Positions 18,885 to 29,080 of a stretch of 64,000 nucleotides of DNA are shown here, piece by piece. The notes under the pieces are model-generated. The model saw only the letters and a list, made by a program, of their open reading frames with translations, searched no databases and was not told where the DNA came from. The position numbers and the translations under genes are program-made. The stretch covers positions 2,963,001 through 3,027,000 of the forward strand of contig NZ_CP012382.1 of NCBI RefSeq assembly GCF_001267885.1, read 5' to 3'. The DNA comes from Streptomyces ambofaciens ATCC 23877. GTDB lineage: Bacteria > Actinomycetota > Actinomycetes > Streptomycetales > Streptomycetaceae. How positions within the stretch are numbered: the stretch's first letter is position 1; each line of letters starts with the position of its first letter.

Positions 18885-18903
18885 TTAGGTTAGGCTAACC
18901 TAA
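18885..18903. promoter_or_regulatory. iron box upstream of desA
   Basis: TTAGGTTAGGCTAACCTAA is a perfect match to the DmdR/IdeR iron box and is fully palindromic apart from the central base. It lies 74 bases before the desA ATG and implies iron repression of desABCD from a promoter separate from desEF. Confidence 0.96.
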
Positions 18904-18977
18904 GTCGAAGTGAGGGTTCCGCCCTCTCCCGCCTCTCCCGCCCCTCTCGGACCTGTCCCCACCGGAGGACCCCCCCC

Positions 18978-20420
18978 ATGCGCTCGCACCTGCTCAACGA
19001 CGCCACCGCGGAGCAGTACCGCCGCTCCGTGACCGAAGGAGTCGAGCGGGTGGCCGCCAGAATCGCCACCACCGACCGCCCGTTCACCGGCGTCGCGGTC
19101 GACGCCCTCTCCCCCCGCATCGACGAGATCGACCTCGACCGCCCGCTGCACGACACGGCCGCGGTCCTCGACGAGCTGGAGGACGTCTACCTCCGCGACG
19201 CCGTCTACTTCCACCACCCCCGCTACCTCGCCCACCTCAACTGCCCGGTCGTCATCCCGGCCGTGCTCGGCGAGGCCGTCCTGTCGGCCGTCAACTCCTC
19301 ACTGGACACCTGGGACCAGTCGGCCGGCGGCACGCTCATCGAGCGCAAACTGATCGACTGGACCGCCGCCCGCATCGGCCTCGGCCCGGCGGCCGACGGC
19401 GTGTTCACCTCGGGCGGCACGCAGTCCAACCTCCAGGCGCTGCTCCTGGCCCGCGAGGAGGCGAAGACCGAGAACCTCGCCGACCTGCGTGTCTTCGCCT
19501 CCGAGGTCAGCCACTTCAGCGTGAAGAAGTCGGCGAAACTGCTCGGCCTCGGCCCCGACGCCGTCGTCTCGATCCCCGTCGACCACGACAAGCGCATGCA
19601 GACCGTCGCCCTCGCCCGGGAACTGGAGCGCTGCGCGCAGGACGGCCTCGTCCCCATGGCCGTCGTCGCCACCAGCGGCACCACCGACTTCGGCTCCATC
19701 GACCCGCTGCCGGAGATCGCCGGGCTGTGCGAGCAGTACGGCGTGTGGATGCACGTCGACGCGGCCTACGGCTGCGGACTGCTCGCCTCCCTGAAGTACC
19801 GGGACCGGCTGACCGGCATCGAGGCGGCCGACTCGGTCACCGTGGACTACCACAAGTCCTTCTTCCAGCCGGTGAGTTCCTCGGCGGTGCTGGTCCGGGA
19901 CGCGGCCACCCTGCGCCACGCCACCTACCACGCGGAGTACCTCAACCCGCGCCGCATGGTGCAGGAACGTATCCCCAACCAGGTGGACAAGTCCCTCCAG
20001 ACCACCCGCCGCTTCGACGCGCTCAAGCTGTGGATGACGCTGCGCGTGATGGGTGCCGACGGCATCGGGCAGCTCTTCGACGAGGTGTGCGACCTGGCTG
20101 CCGAGGGCTGGAAGCTGCTCGCCGCCGACCCCCGCTTCGACGTCGTCGTCGAGCCGAGCCTGTCCACCCTGGTCTTCCGCTACATACCGGCGGCCGTCAC
20201 CGACCCCGCCGAGATCGACCGCGCCAACCTGTACGCCCGCAAGGCCCTGTTCGCCTCCGGCGACGCCGTGGTCGCGGGCACCAAGGTGGCCGGACGCCAC
20301 TACCTGAAGTTCACCCTGCTCAACCCCGAGACGACCACGGCCGACATCGCCGCCGTCCTCGACCTGATCGCCGGCCACGCCGAGCAGTACCTGGGAGAGT
20401 CCCTTGACCGCGCTTCCTGA
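18978..20420 (+). CDS. desA: lysine decarboxylase for desferrioxamine synthesis
   Basis: A 480-residue PLP-dependent group II decarboxylase that makes cadaverine from lysine, the first step of desferrioxamine biosynthesis. The PLP lysine is Lys293 in [11 protein letters not shown]. Other family landmarks are [20 protein letters not shown] (phosphate binding) and VHVDAAYG-type sequence ([14 protein letters not shown]). The ATG has a GGAGG-containing leader. It is the first gene of desABCD and overlaps desB by 17 bases. Confidence 0.96.
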   Translation: MRSHLLNDATAEQYRRSVTEGVERVAARIATTDRPFTGVAVDALSPRIDEIDLDRPLHDTAAVLDELEDVYLRDAVYFHHPRYLAHLNCPVVIPAVLGEAVLSAVNSSLDTWDQSAGGTLIERKLIDWTAARIGLGPAADGVFTSGGTQSNLQALLLAREEAKTENLADLRVFASEVSHFSVKKSAKLLGLGPDAVVSIPVDHDKRMQTVALARELERCAQDGLVPMAVVATSGTTDFGSIDPLPEIAGLCEQYGVWMHVDAAYGCGLLASLKYRDRLTGIEAADSVTVDYHKSFFQPVSSSAVLVRDAATLRHATYHAEYLNPRRMVQERIPNQVDKSLQTTRRFDALKLWMTLRVMGADGIGQLFDEVCDLAAEGWKLLAADPRFDVVVEPSLSTLVFRYIPAAVTDPAEIDRANLYARKALFASGDAVVAGTKVAGRHYLKFTLLNPETTTADIAAVLDLIAGHAEQYLGESLDRAS

Positions 20421-21684
20421 TTCCGCCACGACGTACGACTTCGTGGGGATCGGCCTCGGCCCCTTCAACCTCGGCCTCGCCTGCCTCACCGAGCCCATCG
20501 CCGAACTGAACGGCGTCTTCCTGGAGTCCAAGCCGGACTTCGAGTGGCACGCCGGCATGTTCCTGGAGGGCGCCCACCTCCAGACGCCGTTCATGTCGGA
20601 CCTGGTGACGCTCGCCGACCCGACGTCCCCGTACTCCTTCCTCAACTACCTGAAGGAGAAGGGCCGGCTCTACTCGTTCTACATCCGCGAGAACTTCTAC
20701 CCGCTGCGCGTCGAGTACGACGACTACTGCCGCTGGGCCGCGAACAGACTGAGCAGCGTCCGCTTCTCCACGACGGTCACCGAGGTGACCTACGACGAGC
20801 GGGAGGAGCTGTACGTCGTCGCGACCACCGGCGGCGACACCTACCGCGCCCGCCGCCTCGTCCTCGGCACCGGCACCCCGCCGCACGTCCCCGACGCCTG
20901 CCGCGGTCTGGCCGGGGACTTCATCCACAACTCGCGCTACGTGCAGCACAAGGCCGAGCTCCAGAAGAAGGACTCGATCACGCTGGTCGGCAGCGGCCAG
21001 TCCGCCGCCGAGATCTACTACGACCTGCTCGGCGAGATCGACGTCCACGGGTACCGGCTCAACTGGGTGACGCGCTCGCCGCGCTTCTTCCCGCTGGAGT
21101 ACACCAAGCTCACGCTGGAGATGACCTCCCCGGAGTACGTGGACTACTACCACGCGCTGCCGGAGCCGACCCGCTACCGCCTCACGGCCGAGCAGAAGGG
21201 CCTCTTCAAGGGCATCGACGGCGACCTGATCAACGAGATCTTCGACCTGCTCTACCAGAAGAAGCTCGGCGGCCCGGTCCCCACCCGCCTGCTCACCAAC
21301 TCCGCTCTGACCGACGCCCGGTACGCGGACGGCACGTACACCCTCGGCTTCCGCCAGGAGGAGCAGGGCCGGGACTTCGAGATCGAGACCCAGGGCCTGA
21401 TCCTGGCCACCGGCTACAAGTACGCCGAGCCGGAGTTCCTCAAGCCCGTCCGGGACCGGCTGCGCCACGACTCGCAGGGCAACTTCGACGTCGCCCGCAA
21501 CTACTCCGTCGACGTCACCGGCCAGGGCGTGTTCCTGCAGAACGCGGGTGTCCACACGCACAGCATCACCAGCCCCGATCTGGGCATGGGTGCCTATCGC
21601 AACAGCTACATCATCCGAGAGCTGCTCGGCACCGAGTACTACCCGGTCGAGAAGTCGATCGCGTTCCAGGAGTTCAGCGCATGA
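20404..21684 (+). CDS. desB: cadaverine N-monooxygenase
   Basis: A 426-residue FAD/NADPH N-hydroxylating monooxygenase of the IucD/SidA type that converts cadaverine to N-hydroxycadaverine. The FAD site is [17 protein letters not shown] at the N-terminus, the NADPH site is [17 protein letters not shown], and [13 protein letters not shown] is the conserved C-terminal ATGY motif. The start appears to be TTG 20404, with GGAGAG 6 bases upstream, inside the end of desA; no better start precedes the FAD motif. The stop overlaps desC by 4 bases. Confidence 0.94.
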   Translation: MTALPDSATTYDFVGIGLGPFNLGLACLTEPIAELNGVFLESKPDFEWHAGMFLEGAHLQTPFMSDLVTLADPTSPYSFLNYLKEKGRLYSFYIRENFYPLRVEYDDYCRWAANRLSSVRFSTTVTEVTYDEREELYVVATTGGDTYRARRLVLGTGTPPHVPDACRGLAGDFIHNSRYVQHKAELQKKDSITLVGSGQSAAEIYYDLLGEIDVHGYRLNWVTRSPRFFPLEYTKLTLEMTSPEYVDYYHALPEPTRYRLTAEQKGLFKGIDGDLINEIFDLLYQKKLGGPVPTRLLTNSALTDARYADGTYTLGFRQEEQGRDFEIETQGLILATGYKYAEPEFLKPVRDRLRHDSQGNFDVARNYSVDVTGQGVFLQNAGVHTHSITSPDLGMGAYRNSYIIRELLGTEYYPVEKSIAFQEFSA

Positions 21685-22235
21685 CCACCCCCACGAAGGC
21701 CGCCGGCCTCGGCGCCCTGACCATCCGCCCCCTCGACCCGCTGAAGGACGCCGCACTCCTGCACAGCTGGGTCACGCACCCCAAGTCCGCCTTCTGGATG
21801 ATGCAGGACGCGAAACTGGTGGACGTCGAGCGCGCGTACATGGAGATAGCCGCCGACGAGCACCACCACGCCTTCATCGGCCTGCACGACGGCGTCCCCG
21901 CCTTCCTGATGGAGAAGTACGACCCGGCCCACCGCGAACTGACCGGGCTGTACGAGCCCGAGCCGGGCGACGTCGGCATGCACTTCCTGGTCGCCCCCAC
22001 CGACCGGCCCGTGCACGGCTTCACCCGGGCCGTCATCACCGCCGTCATGGCCGAACTGTTCGCCGACCCGGCGACCGCCCGGGTCGTCGTGGAGCCGGAC
22101 GTCGACAACAAGGCCGTCCACGCCCTGAACGCCGCCGTCGGATTCGTGCCCGAGCGCGAGATCCAGAAGCCGGAGAAGAAGGCCTTGCTGAGTTTCTGCA
22201 CCCGCGAGCAGTTCGAGAGGGCGGTGTCCGCATGA
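21681..22235 (+). CDS. desC: N-hydroxycadaverine acyltransferase
   Basis: A 184-residue acyltransferase of the siderophore (IucB/RhbD-type) GNAT family. It acylates N-hydroxycadaverine with succinyl-CoA or acetyl-CoA. Recognisable segments are [54 protein letters not shown] and [17 protein letters not shown]. Overlaps of 4 bases with desB and desD show tight translational coupling. Confidence 0.94.
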   Translation: MTTPTKAAGLGALTIRPLDPLKDAALLHSWVTHPKSAFWMMQDAKLVDVERAYMEIAADEHHHAFIGLHDGVPAFLMEKYDPAHRELTGLYEPEPGDVGMHFLVAPTDRPVHGFTRAVITAVMAELFADPATARVVVEPDVDNKAVHALNAAVGFVPEREIQKPEKKALLSFCTREQFERAVSA

Positions 22236-24004
22236 GCCTCGCCGACGCCGTGGCCCACCTCTCCCCCGAGCGCTGGGAGCAGGCCAACCGCCTCCTGATC
22301 CGCAAGGCCCTGGCCGAGTTCACGCACGAGCGGCTGCTCACGCCGGAACGCACCGCCGGCGACGCGTACGTCGTGCGCGGCGACGACGGCGCGACCGAGT
22401 ACCGCTTCACCGCCACCGTCCGCGCCCTGGACCACTGGCAGGTCGACGCCGACTCGATCACCCGGCACCGCGACGGCGCGGACCTCCCCCTCGCGGCGCT
22501 CGACTTCTTCGTCGAGCTGAAGGAGACGCTGGGTCTGAGCGACGAGATCCTGCCCGTCTACCTGGAGGAGATCTCCTCCACCCTCTCCGGGACCTGCTAC
22601 AAGCTCACCAAGCCGAAGCTCACCTCGGCCGAGCTGGCGGACAGCGGCTTCCAGGCGATCGAGACCGGCATGACCGAGGGCCACCCCTGCTTCGTCGCCA
22701 ACAACGGGCGGCTCGGCTTCGGCGTCCACGAGTACCTGTCGTACGCCCCCGAGACCGCGAGCCCGGTCCGCCTGGTGTGGCTGGCCGCGCACCGCTCGCG
22801 GGCCGCGTTCACGGCGGGCGTGGGCATCGAGTACGAGTCCTTCGTGCGCGACGAGCTGGGCGAGGGGACCGTCGAGCGCTTCCACGGCGTGCTGCGCGAG
22901 CGGGGCCTGGACCCGGCCGACTACCTGTTCATCCCGGTCCACCCCTGGCAGTGGTGGAACAAGCTCACCGTCACCTTCGCCGCCGAGGTCGCCCGCGGGC
23001 ACCTGGTGTGCCTCGGCGAGGGCGACGACGAGTACCTGGCCCAGCAGTCCATCCGGACCTTCTTCAACTCCTCGCACCCCGAGAAGCACTATGTGAAGAC
23101 GGCCCTGTCCGTCCTCAACATGGGTTTCATGCGCGGCCTGTCGGCGGCGTACATGGAGGCCACCCCGGCCATCAACGACTGGCTCGCCCAGCTCATCGAG
23201 GGCGACCCGGTGCTCAAGTCGACGGGTCTGACGGTCATCCGGGAGCGGGCGGCCGTCGGCTACCGGCACCTGGAGTACGAGCGGGCCACCGACCGCTACT
23301 CGCCGTACCGCAAGATGCTCGCGGCGCTGTGGCGGGAGAGCCCGGTGTCCTCCCTCCAGGAGGGCGAGACGCTGGCCACCATGGCCTCCCTCGTCCACGT
23401 CGACCACCGGGGCGCCTCCTTCGCGGGCGCGCTGATCGAGCGGTCGGGACTGACCCCCACCGAGTGGCTGCGGCACTATCTGCGGGCCTACTTCGTCCCG
23501 CTGCTGCACAGCTTCTACGCCTACGACCTGGTCTACATGCCGCACGGCGAGAACGTGATCCTCGTGCTGAAGGACGGCGTCGTGCAGCGGGCCGTCTACA
23601 AGGACATCGCCGAGGAGATCGCGGTGATGGACCCGGACGCGGTGCTGCCTCCGGAGGTCTCCCGGATCGCGGTGGAGGTCCCCGAGGACAAGAAGCTGCT
23701 GTCGATCTTCACGGACGTCTTCGACTGCTTCTTCCGCTTCCTCTCCGCGAACCTGGCCGGCGAGGGGATCGTCGAGGAGGACGCCTTCTGGCGGACGGTC
23801 GCCGAGGTCACCCGTGAGTACCAGGAGTCGGTGCCGGAGCTGGCCGACAAGTTCGACCGGTACGACATGTTCGCGCCCGAGTTCGCGCTGTCCTGCCTCA
23901 ACCGGCTCCAGCTGCGCAACAACAGGCAGATGGTGGACCTCGCGGACCCGTCCGGCGCGCTCCAGCTGATCGGCACCCTGAAGAACCCCATCGCGGGCCT
24001 GTAG
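22232..24004 (+). CDS. desD: desferrioxamine synthetase (NIS synthetase)
   Basis: A 590-residue IucA/IucC-type NRPS-independent siderophore synthetase. It uses ATP to join and cyclise N-hydroxy-N-succinylcadaverine units into desferrioxamine E and related products. The family core includes GHPCFVANNGRLGFG, FIPVHPWQWWNKL, QQSIRTFFNSSHPEKHYVKT and MPHGENVILVLKDG near the C-terminus. It ends the des operon and faces the convergent hexosaminidase gene across a strong hairpin. Confidence 0.96.
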   Translation: MSLADAVAHLSPERWEQANRLLIRKALAEFTHERLLTPERTAGDAYVVRGDDGATEYRFTATVRALDHWQVDADSITRHRDGADLPLAALDFFVELKETLGLSDEILPVYLEEISSTLSGTCYKLTKPKLTSAELADSGFQAIETGMTEGHPCFVANNGRLGFGVHEYLSYAPETASPVRLVWLAAHRSRAAFTAGVGIEYESFVRDELGEGTVERFHGVLRERGLDPADYLFIPVHPWQWWNKLTVTFAAEVARGHLVCLGEGDDEYLAQQSIRTFFNSSHPEKHYVKTALSVLNMGFMRGLSAAYMEATPAINDWLAQLIEGDPVLKSTGLTVIRERAAVGYRHLEYERATDRYSPYRKMLAALWRESPVSSLQEGETLATMASLVHVDHRGASFAGALIERSGLTPTEWLRHYLRAYFVPLLHSFYAYDLVYMPHGENVILVLKDGVVQRAVYKDIAEEIAVMDPDAVLPPEVSRIAVEVPEDKKLLSIFTDVFDCFFRFLSANLAGEGIVEEDAFWRTVAEVTREYQESVPELADKFDRYDMFAPEFALSCLNRLQLRNNRQMVDLADPSGALQLIGTLKNPIAGL

Positions 24005-24025
24005 CGAAGGCCCCGCACGGACGGG

Positions 24026-24059
24026 CGGGCACCCCGGAGACGGTCCTCCGGGGTGCCCG
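24026..24059. terminator. bidirectional terminator between desD and hexosaminidase gene
   Basis: A perfect 14-base-pair stem (CGGGCACCCCGGAG with its complement) and a 6-base loop lie in the 70-base gap between two convergent genes. It can terminate in both directions. Confidence 0.85.
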
Positions 24060-24074
24060 TTCAGGCGTCCGCGG

Positions 24075-25679
24075 TCAGTCCCTCCAGGGCACCTGCGGGG
24101 ACCGGTAGTAGTCGATCCCCCTCGCCTCCCAGCGCGGGGCCTGCGCGGCGAGCCGCACCTTGTAGGTGTCCCAGTCGTGCGTCGAGGCCGGGGACCAGCC
24201 CAGCTCGGCCACGCCCGGCAGCCTCGGGAAGGCCATGAAGTCGAGCTGGTCCGGGTTCTCCAGGGTCTCCGTCCACATCGGCGCCTCGACGCCGCGCACC
24301 GCGGAGGCCGGCGCCCCCGGCAGATAGGCGCCCGGATCCCAGTCGTAGGACCGCTGCACCTCCACGTAGCCCGCCCAGGACAGGCCCAGCGGGGTGTCCT
24401 TGGTGTACTTCATGTCGAGGTACGTCCGGTCGGCCGGGGACAGGATCAGTCCGGTGCCGTTCCGCGCGGCCTCGGCGACCCGTGCCTTCTCCGCGTCGCT
24501 GGTCCGGTCCAGGCCCCAGTACTGGACCAGCGCGCCCTCGGCCGGGTTCGCGCCGGCCAGCTGGTGCCAGCCGATGACCGTCTTGCCGTGCTCGGCGACG
24601 ATCGGCTGCACCCGGTCCATGAACTTCACGTAGTCGTCGTGCGGCGTGGAGTGCGCCTCGTCGCCGCCGATGTGGAAGTAGCGGCCCGGGGTGAGGGCCG
24701 CCAGTTCCCGCACGACGTCGTCGACGAAGTCGTAGGTGACCTCCTTGTCGACGCACAGCGAGCTGAAGCCGACCTCGATGCCGGTGTACAGCGGGGGTGC
24801 CACCCCGTCGCAGTTCAGCTCCGCGTAGGAGGCGAGGGCCGCGTTGGTGTGGCCCGGCATGTCGATCTCCGGGACGACCTCCAGGTGGCGGGAGGCGGCG
24901 TAGCGGACGATCTCCTTGTAGTCGGCCTTGGTGTAGAAGCCGCCGGGTCCGCCGCCCACCTCGGTGGAGCCGCCGTACGTCGCCAGGCGCGGCCAGGAGT
25001 CGATGGCGATGCGCCAGCCCTGGTCGTCGCTGAGGTGCAGGTGGAGCTTGTTGTACTTGTAGAGGGCGACCCGGTCGATGTAGCGCTTGACCTCGTCGAC
25101 GCTGAAGAAGTGCCGCGAGACGTCCAGCATGGCGGCCCGCCACTCGTAGCGCGGGCTGTCCGTGACGGTGCCGCCCGCGACCAGCCAGGGGCCGGGCTGC
25201 ACGGAGTCCTTCTCGACGGCGGCGGGCAGGAGCTGACGGAGGGTCTGGACGCCGTGGAAGAGGCCCGCCGTCTCCCGGGCGGTGATGGTGACGCCGGCGC
25301 GGCCGCTGTCGAGGCGGTACCCCTCCTCGCCGTACGGGCCGCCCGCCAGGCGGAGCCGGATGCCGCCCTGGCCGTGGGAGGTGACGGGCAGTCGGTAGCC
25401 GGTGGAGGGCCGCAGGACGTCCGCGAGGTAGTCGCCGACCCGGCGCGCCCCGCGCGAGTCGTCCACGCGGATGCGGGTGCCCGGGGTGATGCGGTACGGG
25501 GCGCCGCCCGGGTCCACCGAGGCGGGGGCCGGGATCACCTGGTGCAGCGGGGTCGCCGCCGTCCCCCGGGCCGGTGCCGCGCCCGTGGTGACGGCGCAGG
25601 CCGCCGCGACCAGCAGCAACGAGCCCAGCAGGCGGGTCATTCGGGGAGTCGTTCTGTGGTGCCGTCGATGAGGTCTCAC
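24075..25679 (-). CDS. secreted beta-N-acetylhexosaminidase (GH20)
   Basis: A 534-residue GH20 exo-glycosidase that releases terminal GlcNAc from chitooligosaccharides. After the signal peptide, an N-terminal GH20b domain (residues about 45-170) precedes the catalytic barrel with KLHLHLSDDQGWRI, PEIDMPGHTNAAL and the catalytic pair in FHIGGDEAHS. The C-terminus has MWTETLENPDQLDFMAFPR and ELGWSP. GTG 25679 is preferred: AAGGGAG lies 5 bases upstream and gives a basic n-region before LLGSLLLVAAACAV; an internal ATG at 25640 has no ribosome site. Its product would feed the amino-sugar pool also served by glmS nearby. Confidence 0.93.
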   Translation of the reverse strand: MRPHRRHHRTTPRMTRLLGSLLLVAAACAVTTGAAPARGTAATPLHQVIPAPASVDPGGAPYRITPGTRIRVDDSRGARRVGDYLADVLRPSTGYRLPVTSHGQGGIRLRLAGGPYGEEGYRLDSGRAGVTITARETAGLFHGVQTLRQLLPAAVEKDSVQPGPWLVAGGTVTDSPRYEWRAAMLDVSRHFFSVDEVKRYIDRVALYKYNKLHLHLSDDQGWRIAIDSWPRLATYGGSTEVGGGPGGFYTKADYKEIVRYAASRHLEVVPEIDMPGHTNAALASYAELNCDGVAPPLYTGIEVGFSSLCVDKEVTYDFVDDVVRELAALTPGRYFHIGGDEAHSTPHDDYVKFMDRVQPIVAEHGKTVIGWHQLAGANPAEGALVQYWGLDRTSDAEKARVAEAARNGTGLILSPADRTYLDMKYTKDTPLGLSWAGYVEVQRSYDWDPGAYLPGAPASAVRGVEAPMWTETLENPDQLDFMAFPRLPGVAELGWSPASTHDWDTYKVRLAAQAPRWEARGIDYYRSPQVPWRD

Positions 25680-25777
25680 GTGCGCTCCCTTGTGAGGCGT
25701 ACAGAGATGTGTCCCAGAGGGTAGGGACCACACTCCCGCACCACCACCCCGCGCAGAAGCGATGGAACAATCTCCAC

Positions 25778-26662
25778 ATGGCGGAAATCATCCAGAAGGA
25801 CGGCACGTGGGTCTTCGACGGCGACACCCTGCGGCTGACTCCCGGCCGGGACAAGAACGTCAGCCTGCTCCGGCGGGAGCTGGGTGAACTCTCCGTTCCC
25901 CTGGTGGCGTTGGCGGGCATATCGTTCGAGCAGGGCAAGAAGTCCGGGCGCCTGCGGCTGCGGCTGCGGGACGGCGCCGACCCGCTGCTGCACGCCACCG
26001 GCGGCCGGCTGACCGAGCCGCACGACCCGTACCAGCTGACCGTGGACACCGACCGGTACGGCGTCGCCGAGTACTTCACGGACGAGGTGCGCAACGCCCT
26101 GCTCCTGGACCAGGTTCCGTCCGGCCCCGTCGACGCCTACCTGCTGCCGGGGCCCGCCGTCCCGCTGTCGGTGTCCGCCGGGGACGGCGTGGCGAGCTTC
26201 GACGGCGAGCGCGTCCGCCTGGAGTGGAAGTGGCAGGCGGAGGACGCCAAGTCGGCCGCCGGGCCGCGCACCCTCCCCCTGACCGACATCGTCGCGGTGG
26301 AGTGGCAGCCGACGGTCGGACTGGAGAACGGCCACCTCCGCTTCACCGTGCGGGCCGCGCCGAGCAAGGTGCCGCCCAAGTACGACCCCAACGCCGTGGA
26401 GCTGTGGGGCTTCAAGAAGGACCCGCTCATGGCCCTGGTCGCCGCGGCCGTACAGGCCCGCCTCCCGCACCCGGCGGCCGCGCCCGCGGCCCCGGAGTCA
26501 GCCGGGCCGGCCGAGGAGACGCCGGCCGCGGCCCCCGCCGCCGAGGACGACCACGACGCGCTGCTGCGGCGGCTGCGGGAGCTGGGGGACCTGCACCGCT
26601 CCGGGGTGCTCACGGACGAGGAGTTCACCCTCGCCAAACAGGCGGTTCTGAAGCGCATGTAG
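25778..26662 (+). CDS. DUF4429 protein with C-terminal SHOCT domain
   Basis: A 294-residue soluble protein. Two DUF4429-like beta-rich repeats cover residues about 1-110 (KDGTWVFDGDTLRLTPG) and 120-225 (GDGVASFDGERVRLEWKWQ). An Ala/Pro-rich linker follows, then a C-terminal SHOCT helix pair (LRRLRELGDLHRSGVLTDEE). The two repeats start alike (F-D-G-D-x-L-R-L / F-D-G-E-R-V-R-L), suggesting internal duplication. SHOCT domains are oligomerisation or tethering modules; no catalytic role is evident. It is divergent from the hexosaminidase gene. Confidence 0.85.
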   Translation: MAEIIQKDGTWVFDGDTLRLTPGRDKNVSLLRRELGELSVPLVALAGISFEQGKKSGRLRLRLRDGADPLLHATGGRLTEPHDPYQLTVDTDRYGVAEYFTDEVRNALLLDQVPSGPVDAYLLPGPAVPLSVSAGDGVASFDGERVRLEWKWQAEDAKSAAGPRTLPLTDIVAVEWQPTVGLENGHLRFTVRAAPSKVPPKYDPNAVELWGFKKDPLMALVAAAVQARLPHPAAAPAAPESAGPAEETPAAAPAAEDDHDALLRRLRELGDLHRSGVLTDEEFTLAKQAVLKRM

Positions 26663-26762
26663 GGGCACCCACGGGCAGCCGACCCACGCACCAGCCCGCC
26701 ACCCTGCCCGAAATCGGGCAGGATTCTTGCGAAACCCTCACCGGTACCCCAGGATCTACCGG

Positions 26763-27020
26763 GTGCACGACGAACTCGTTGATCATCTGACGCGGTCCAC
26801 CCCCCTCAACCGGGGCGAGGCACTGCGCGTGGTCCAGGACGTGCTCGCCTACTTCGACGAGACGACCGAGGAGTACGTCCGTCGCCGCCACCGCGAGCTC
26901 CAGGCCCAGGGCCTGGTGAACGCGACGATCTTCGAACGGATCGCGGCGGACCTGAAATACCGGGCGGTCGCACCGCCGGAGCTCTCGCTCCGCCAGTTGC
27001 GCCGCATCGTCTACGGCTGA
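26763..27020 (+). CDS. small conserved-looking protein upstream of glmS, function unknown
   Basis: An 85-residue, mostly helical, charged protein with no membrane segment or cysteine cluster. GTG 26763 is preferred because AGGA ends 8 bases before it; the frame opens at a TTG (26727) without a ribosome site. The C-terminus PPELSLRQLRRIVYG looks like a conserved closing motif. It is on the same strand as glmS with a 33-base gap, so it may be cotranscribed or translationally linked. I do not recognise the family and assign no function. Confidence 0.75.
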   Translation: MHDELVDHLTRSTPLNRGEALRVVQDVLAYFDETTEEYVRRRHRELQAQGLVNATIFERIAADLKYRAVAPPELSLRQLRRIVYG

Positions 27021-27053
27021 GAAGCCGAAGAGGAACACGAGGTTTACGTATAC

Positions 27054-28871
27054 ATGTGCGGAATCGTCGGATACATCGGCAAGCGTGACGTCGCGCCCCT
27101 GCTCCTCGAGGGCCTCCAGCGACTGGAGTACCGCGGCTACGACTCGGCGGGCATCGTCGTCACCTCCCCGAAGGCGACCGGCCTGAAGATGGTCAAGGCC
27201 AAGGGCCGGGTCCGCGACCTGGAGGCCAAGGTCCCGGCCCGCTTCAAGGGCACCACCGGCATCGCCCACACCCGCTGGGCCACCCACGGCGCCCCGTCCG
27301 ACGCGAACGCCCACCCGCACATGTCGGTCGACCAGAAGGTCGCCGTCGTCCACAACGGCATCATCGACAACGCCGCCGACCTGCGCCGCAAGCTGGAGGC
27401 GGACGGTGTCGAGTTCCTCTCCGAGACCGACACCGAGGTCCTCGTCCACCTCATCGCCCGCTCCGAGGCGGCGAAGCTGGAGGACAAGGTCCGCGAGACC
27501 CTGCGGGTCATCGAGGGCACCTACGGCATCGCCGTGATGCACGCCGACTTCCCCGAGCGCATCGTCGTGGCCCGCAACGGCTCGCCGGTCGTCCTCGGCA
27601 TCGGCGAGAAGGAGATGTTCGTCGCCTCGGACATCGCCGCGCTGGTCGCCCACACCCGCCAGATAGTCACCCTCGACGACGGCGAGATGGCCACCCTCAA
27701 GGCGGACGACTTCCGCACCTACACCACCGAGGGCACCCGCACCACCGCCGAGCCGACCACCGTGGAGTGGGAGGCGGCCTCCTACGACATGGGCGGCCAC
27801 GACACCTACATGCACAAGGAGATCCACGAGCAGGCCGAGGCCGTGGACCGCGTGCTGCGCGGCCGGATCGACGACCGCTTCTCCACCGTGCACCTCGGCG
27901 GCCTGAACCTGGACGCCCGCGACGCGCGTGCCGTGCGCCGCGTGAAGATCCTCGGCTGCGGCACCTCGTACCACGCGGGCCAGATCGGCGCCCAGATGAT
28001 CGAGGAGCTGGCCCGCATCCCCGCGGACGCCGAGCCCGCCTCCGAGTTCCGCTACCGCAACGCGGTCGTCGACCCCGACACCCTGTACATCGCGGTCTCC
28101 CAGTCCGGCGAGACGTACGACGTGCTGGCCGCCGTGCAGGAGCTCAAGCGCAAGGGCGCCCGCGTCCTCGGCATCGTCAACGTGGTCGGCTCGGCGATCG
28201 CCCGCGAGGCCGACGGCGGCATGTACGTGCACGCCGGGCCCGAGGTCTGCGTCGTCTCCACCAAGTGCTTCACCAACACCTGCGTCGCCTTCGCGCTGCT
28301 CGCCCTGCACCTGGGCCGCACCCGCGACCTGTCCGTGCGCGACGGCAAGCGGATCATCGAGGGGCTGCGCAAGCTGCCCGCGCAGATCGCCGAGATGCTG
28401 GAGCAGGAGGAGGACGTCAAGAAGCTGGCCGCGCAGTACGCCGACGCCCGCTCGATGCTCTTCATCGGCCGCGTCCGGGGCTACCCGGTCGCCCGCGAGG
28501 CCTCCCTGAAGCTCAAGGAGGTCTCCTACATCCACGCCGAGGCCTACCCGGCCTCCGAGCTGAAGCACGGCCCGCTCGCCCTGATCGAGCCGGCCCTGCC
28601 GACGGTCGCCATCGTGCCGGACGACGACCTGCTGGAGAAGAACCGCGCGGCGATGGAGGAGATCAAGGCCCGCAGCGGTCAGATCCTCGCCGTCGCCCAC
28701 CAGGAGCAGGAGAAGGCCGACCACACCATCGTCGTCCCGAAGAACGAGGACGAGCTGGACCCCATCCTGATGGGCATCCCCCTCCAACTCCTCGCCTACC
28801 ACACGGCCCTGGCCCTCGGCCGGGACATCGACAAGCCGCGGAACCTCGCCAAGTCGGTGACGGTGGAGTAG
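27054..28871 (+). CDS. glmS: glutamine--fructose-6-phosphate aminotransferase (isomerizing)
   Basis: A 605-residue GlmS making glucosamine-6-phosphate from fructose-6-phosphate and glutamine, for cell-wall and amino-sugar synthesis. The N-terminal class II amidotransferase domain begins MCGIVGYIGKR with nucleophile Cys2 and contains HTRWATHGAPSD. Two SIS sugar-isomerase domains follow (CGTSYHAGQIGAQMIEEL; GRGYPVA-type and EVSYIHAEAYPASELKHGP), and the conserved C-terminus is KSVTVE. Length is normal. Streptomyces often has two glmS genes; context does not show which this is. No glmS ribozyme is seen in the short leader. Confidence 0.96.
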   Translation: MCGIVGYIGKRDVAPLLLEGLQRLEYRGYDSAGIVVTSPKATGLKMVKAKGRVRDLEAKVPARFKGTTGIAHTRWATHGAPSDANAHPHMSVDQKVAVVHNGIIDNAADLRRKLEADGVEFLSETDTEVLVHLIARSEAAKLEDKVRETLRVIEGTYGIAVMHADFPERIVVARNGSPVVLGIGEKEMFVASDIAALVAHTRQIVTLDDGEMATLKADDFRTYTTEGTRTTAEPTTVEWEAASYDMGGHDTYMHKEIHEQAEAVDRVLRGRIDDRFSTVHLGGLNLDARDARAVRRVKILGCGTSYHAGQIGAQMIEELARIPADAEPASEFRYRNAVVDPDTLYIAVSQSGETYDVLAAVQELKRKGARVLGIVNVVGSAIAREADGGMYVHAGPEVCVVSTKCFTNTCVAFALLALHLGRTRDLSVRDGKRIIEGLRKLPAQIAEMLEQEEDVKKLAAQYADARSMLFIGRVRGYPVAREASLKLKEVSYIHAEAYPASELKHGPLALIEPALPTVAIVPDDDLLEKNRAAMEEIKARSGQILAVAHQEQEKADHTIVVPKNEDELDPILMGIPLQLLAYHTALALGRDIDKPRNLAKSVTVE

Positions 28872-28932
28872 GCCGCCCGACCGGCTCTCCCCGCCGGCCT
28901 TCCCGACCGGTCCTCCCGAACCGGCCGGACGC

Positions 28933-28977
28933 AGAACGGACCCCCTCGCGCGCCACCACGCGCAGGGGGTCCGTTCT
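28933..28977. terminator. terminator after glmS
   Basis: A perfect 14-base-pair stem (AGAACGGACCCCCT with its complement), closing a 17-base loop that can itself pair at its CGCG ends, starts 62 bases after the glmS stop. It can also serve the convergent universal stress protein gene. Confidence 0.85.
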
Positions 28978-29080
28978 CATCGCCTGGGAGCCGCCCGCCC
29001 CTACGCGTCGGCGGCTGCACGCCGCACGATCGGAAGGGAGCGCCTCACCGCCGAGGCCGCCGAGGGATGACCACGAGCCG

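Noticed and set aside
25680..25777. DasR operator before the hexosaminidase gene
   Set aside because: Only a half-site-like GGGACCAC is visible. The full palindrome TGGTCTAGACCA is absent, so no site is called.
27021..27053. glmS ribozyme
   Set aside because: The leader is only 33 bases and contains no conserved ribozyme core; this element is known from Firmicutes.
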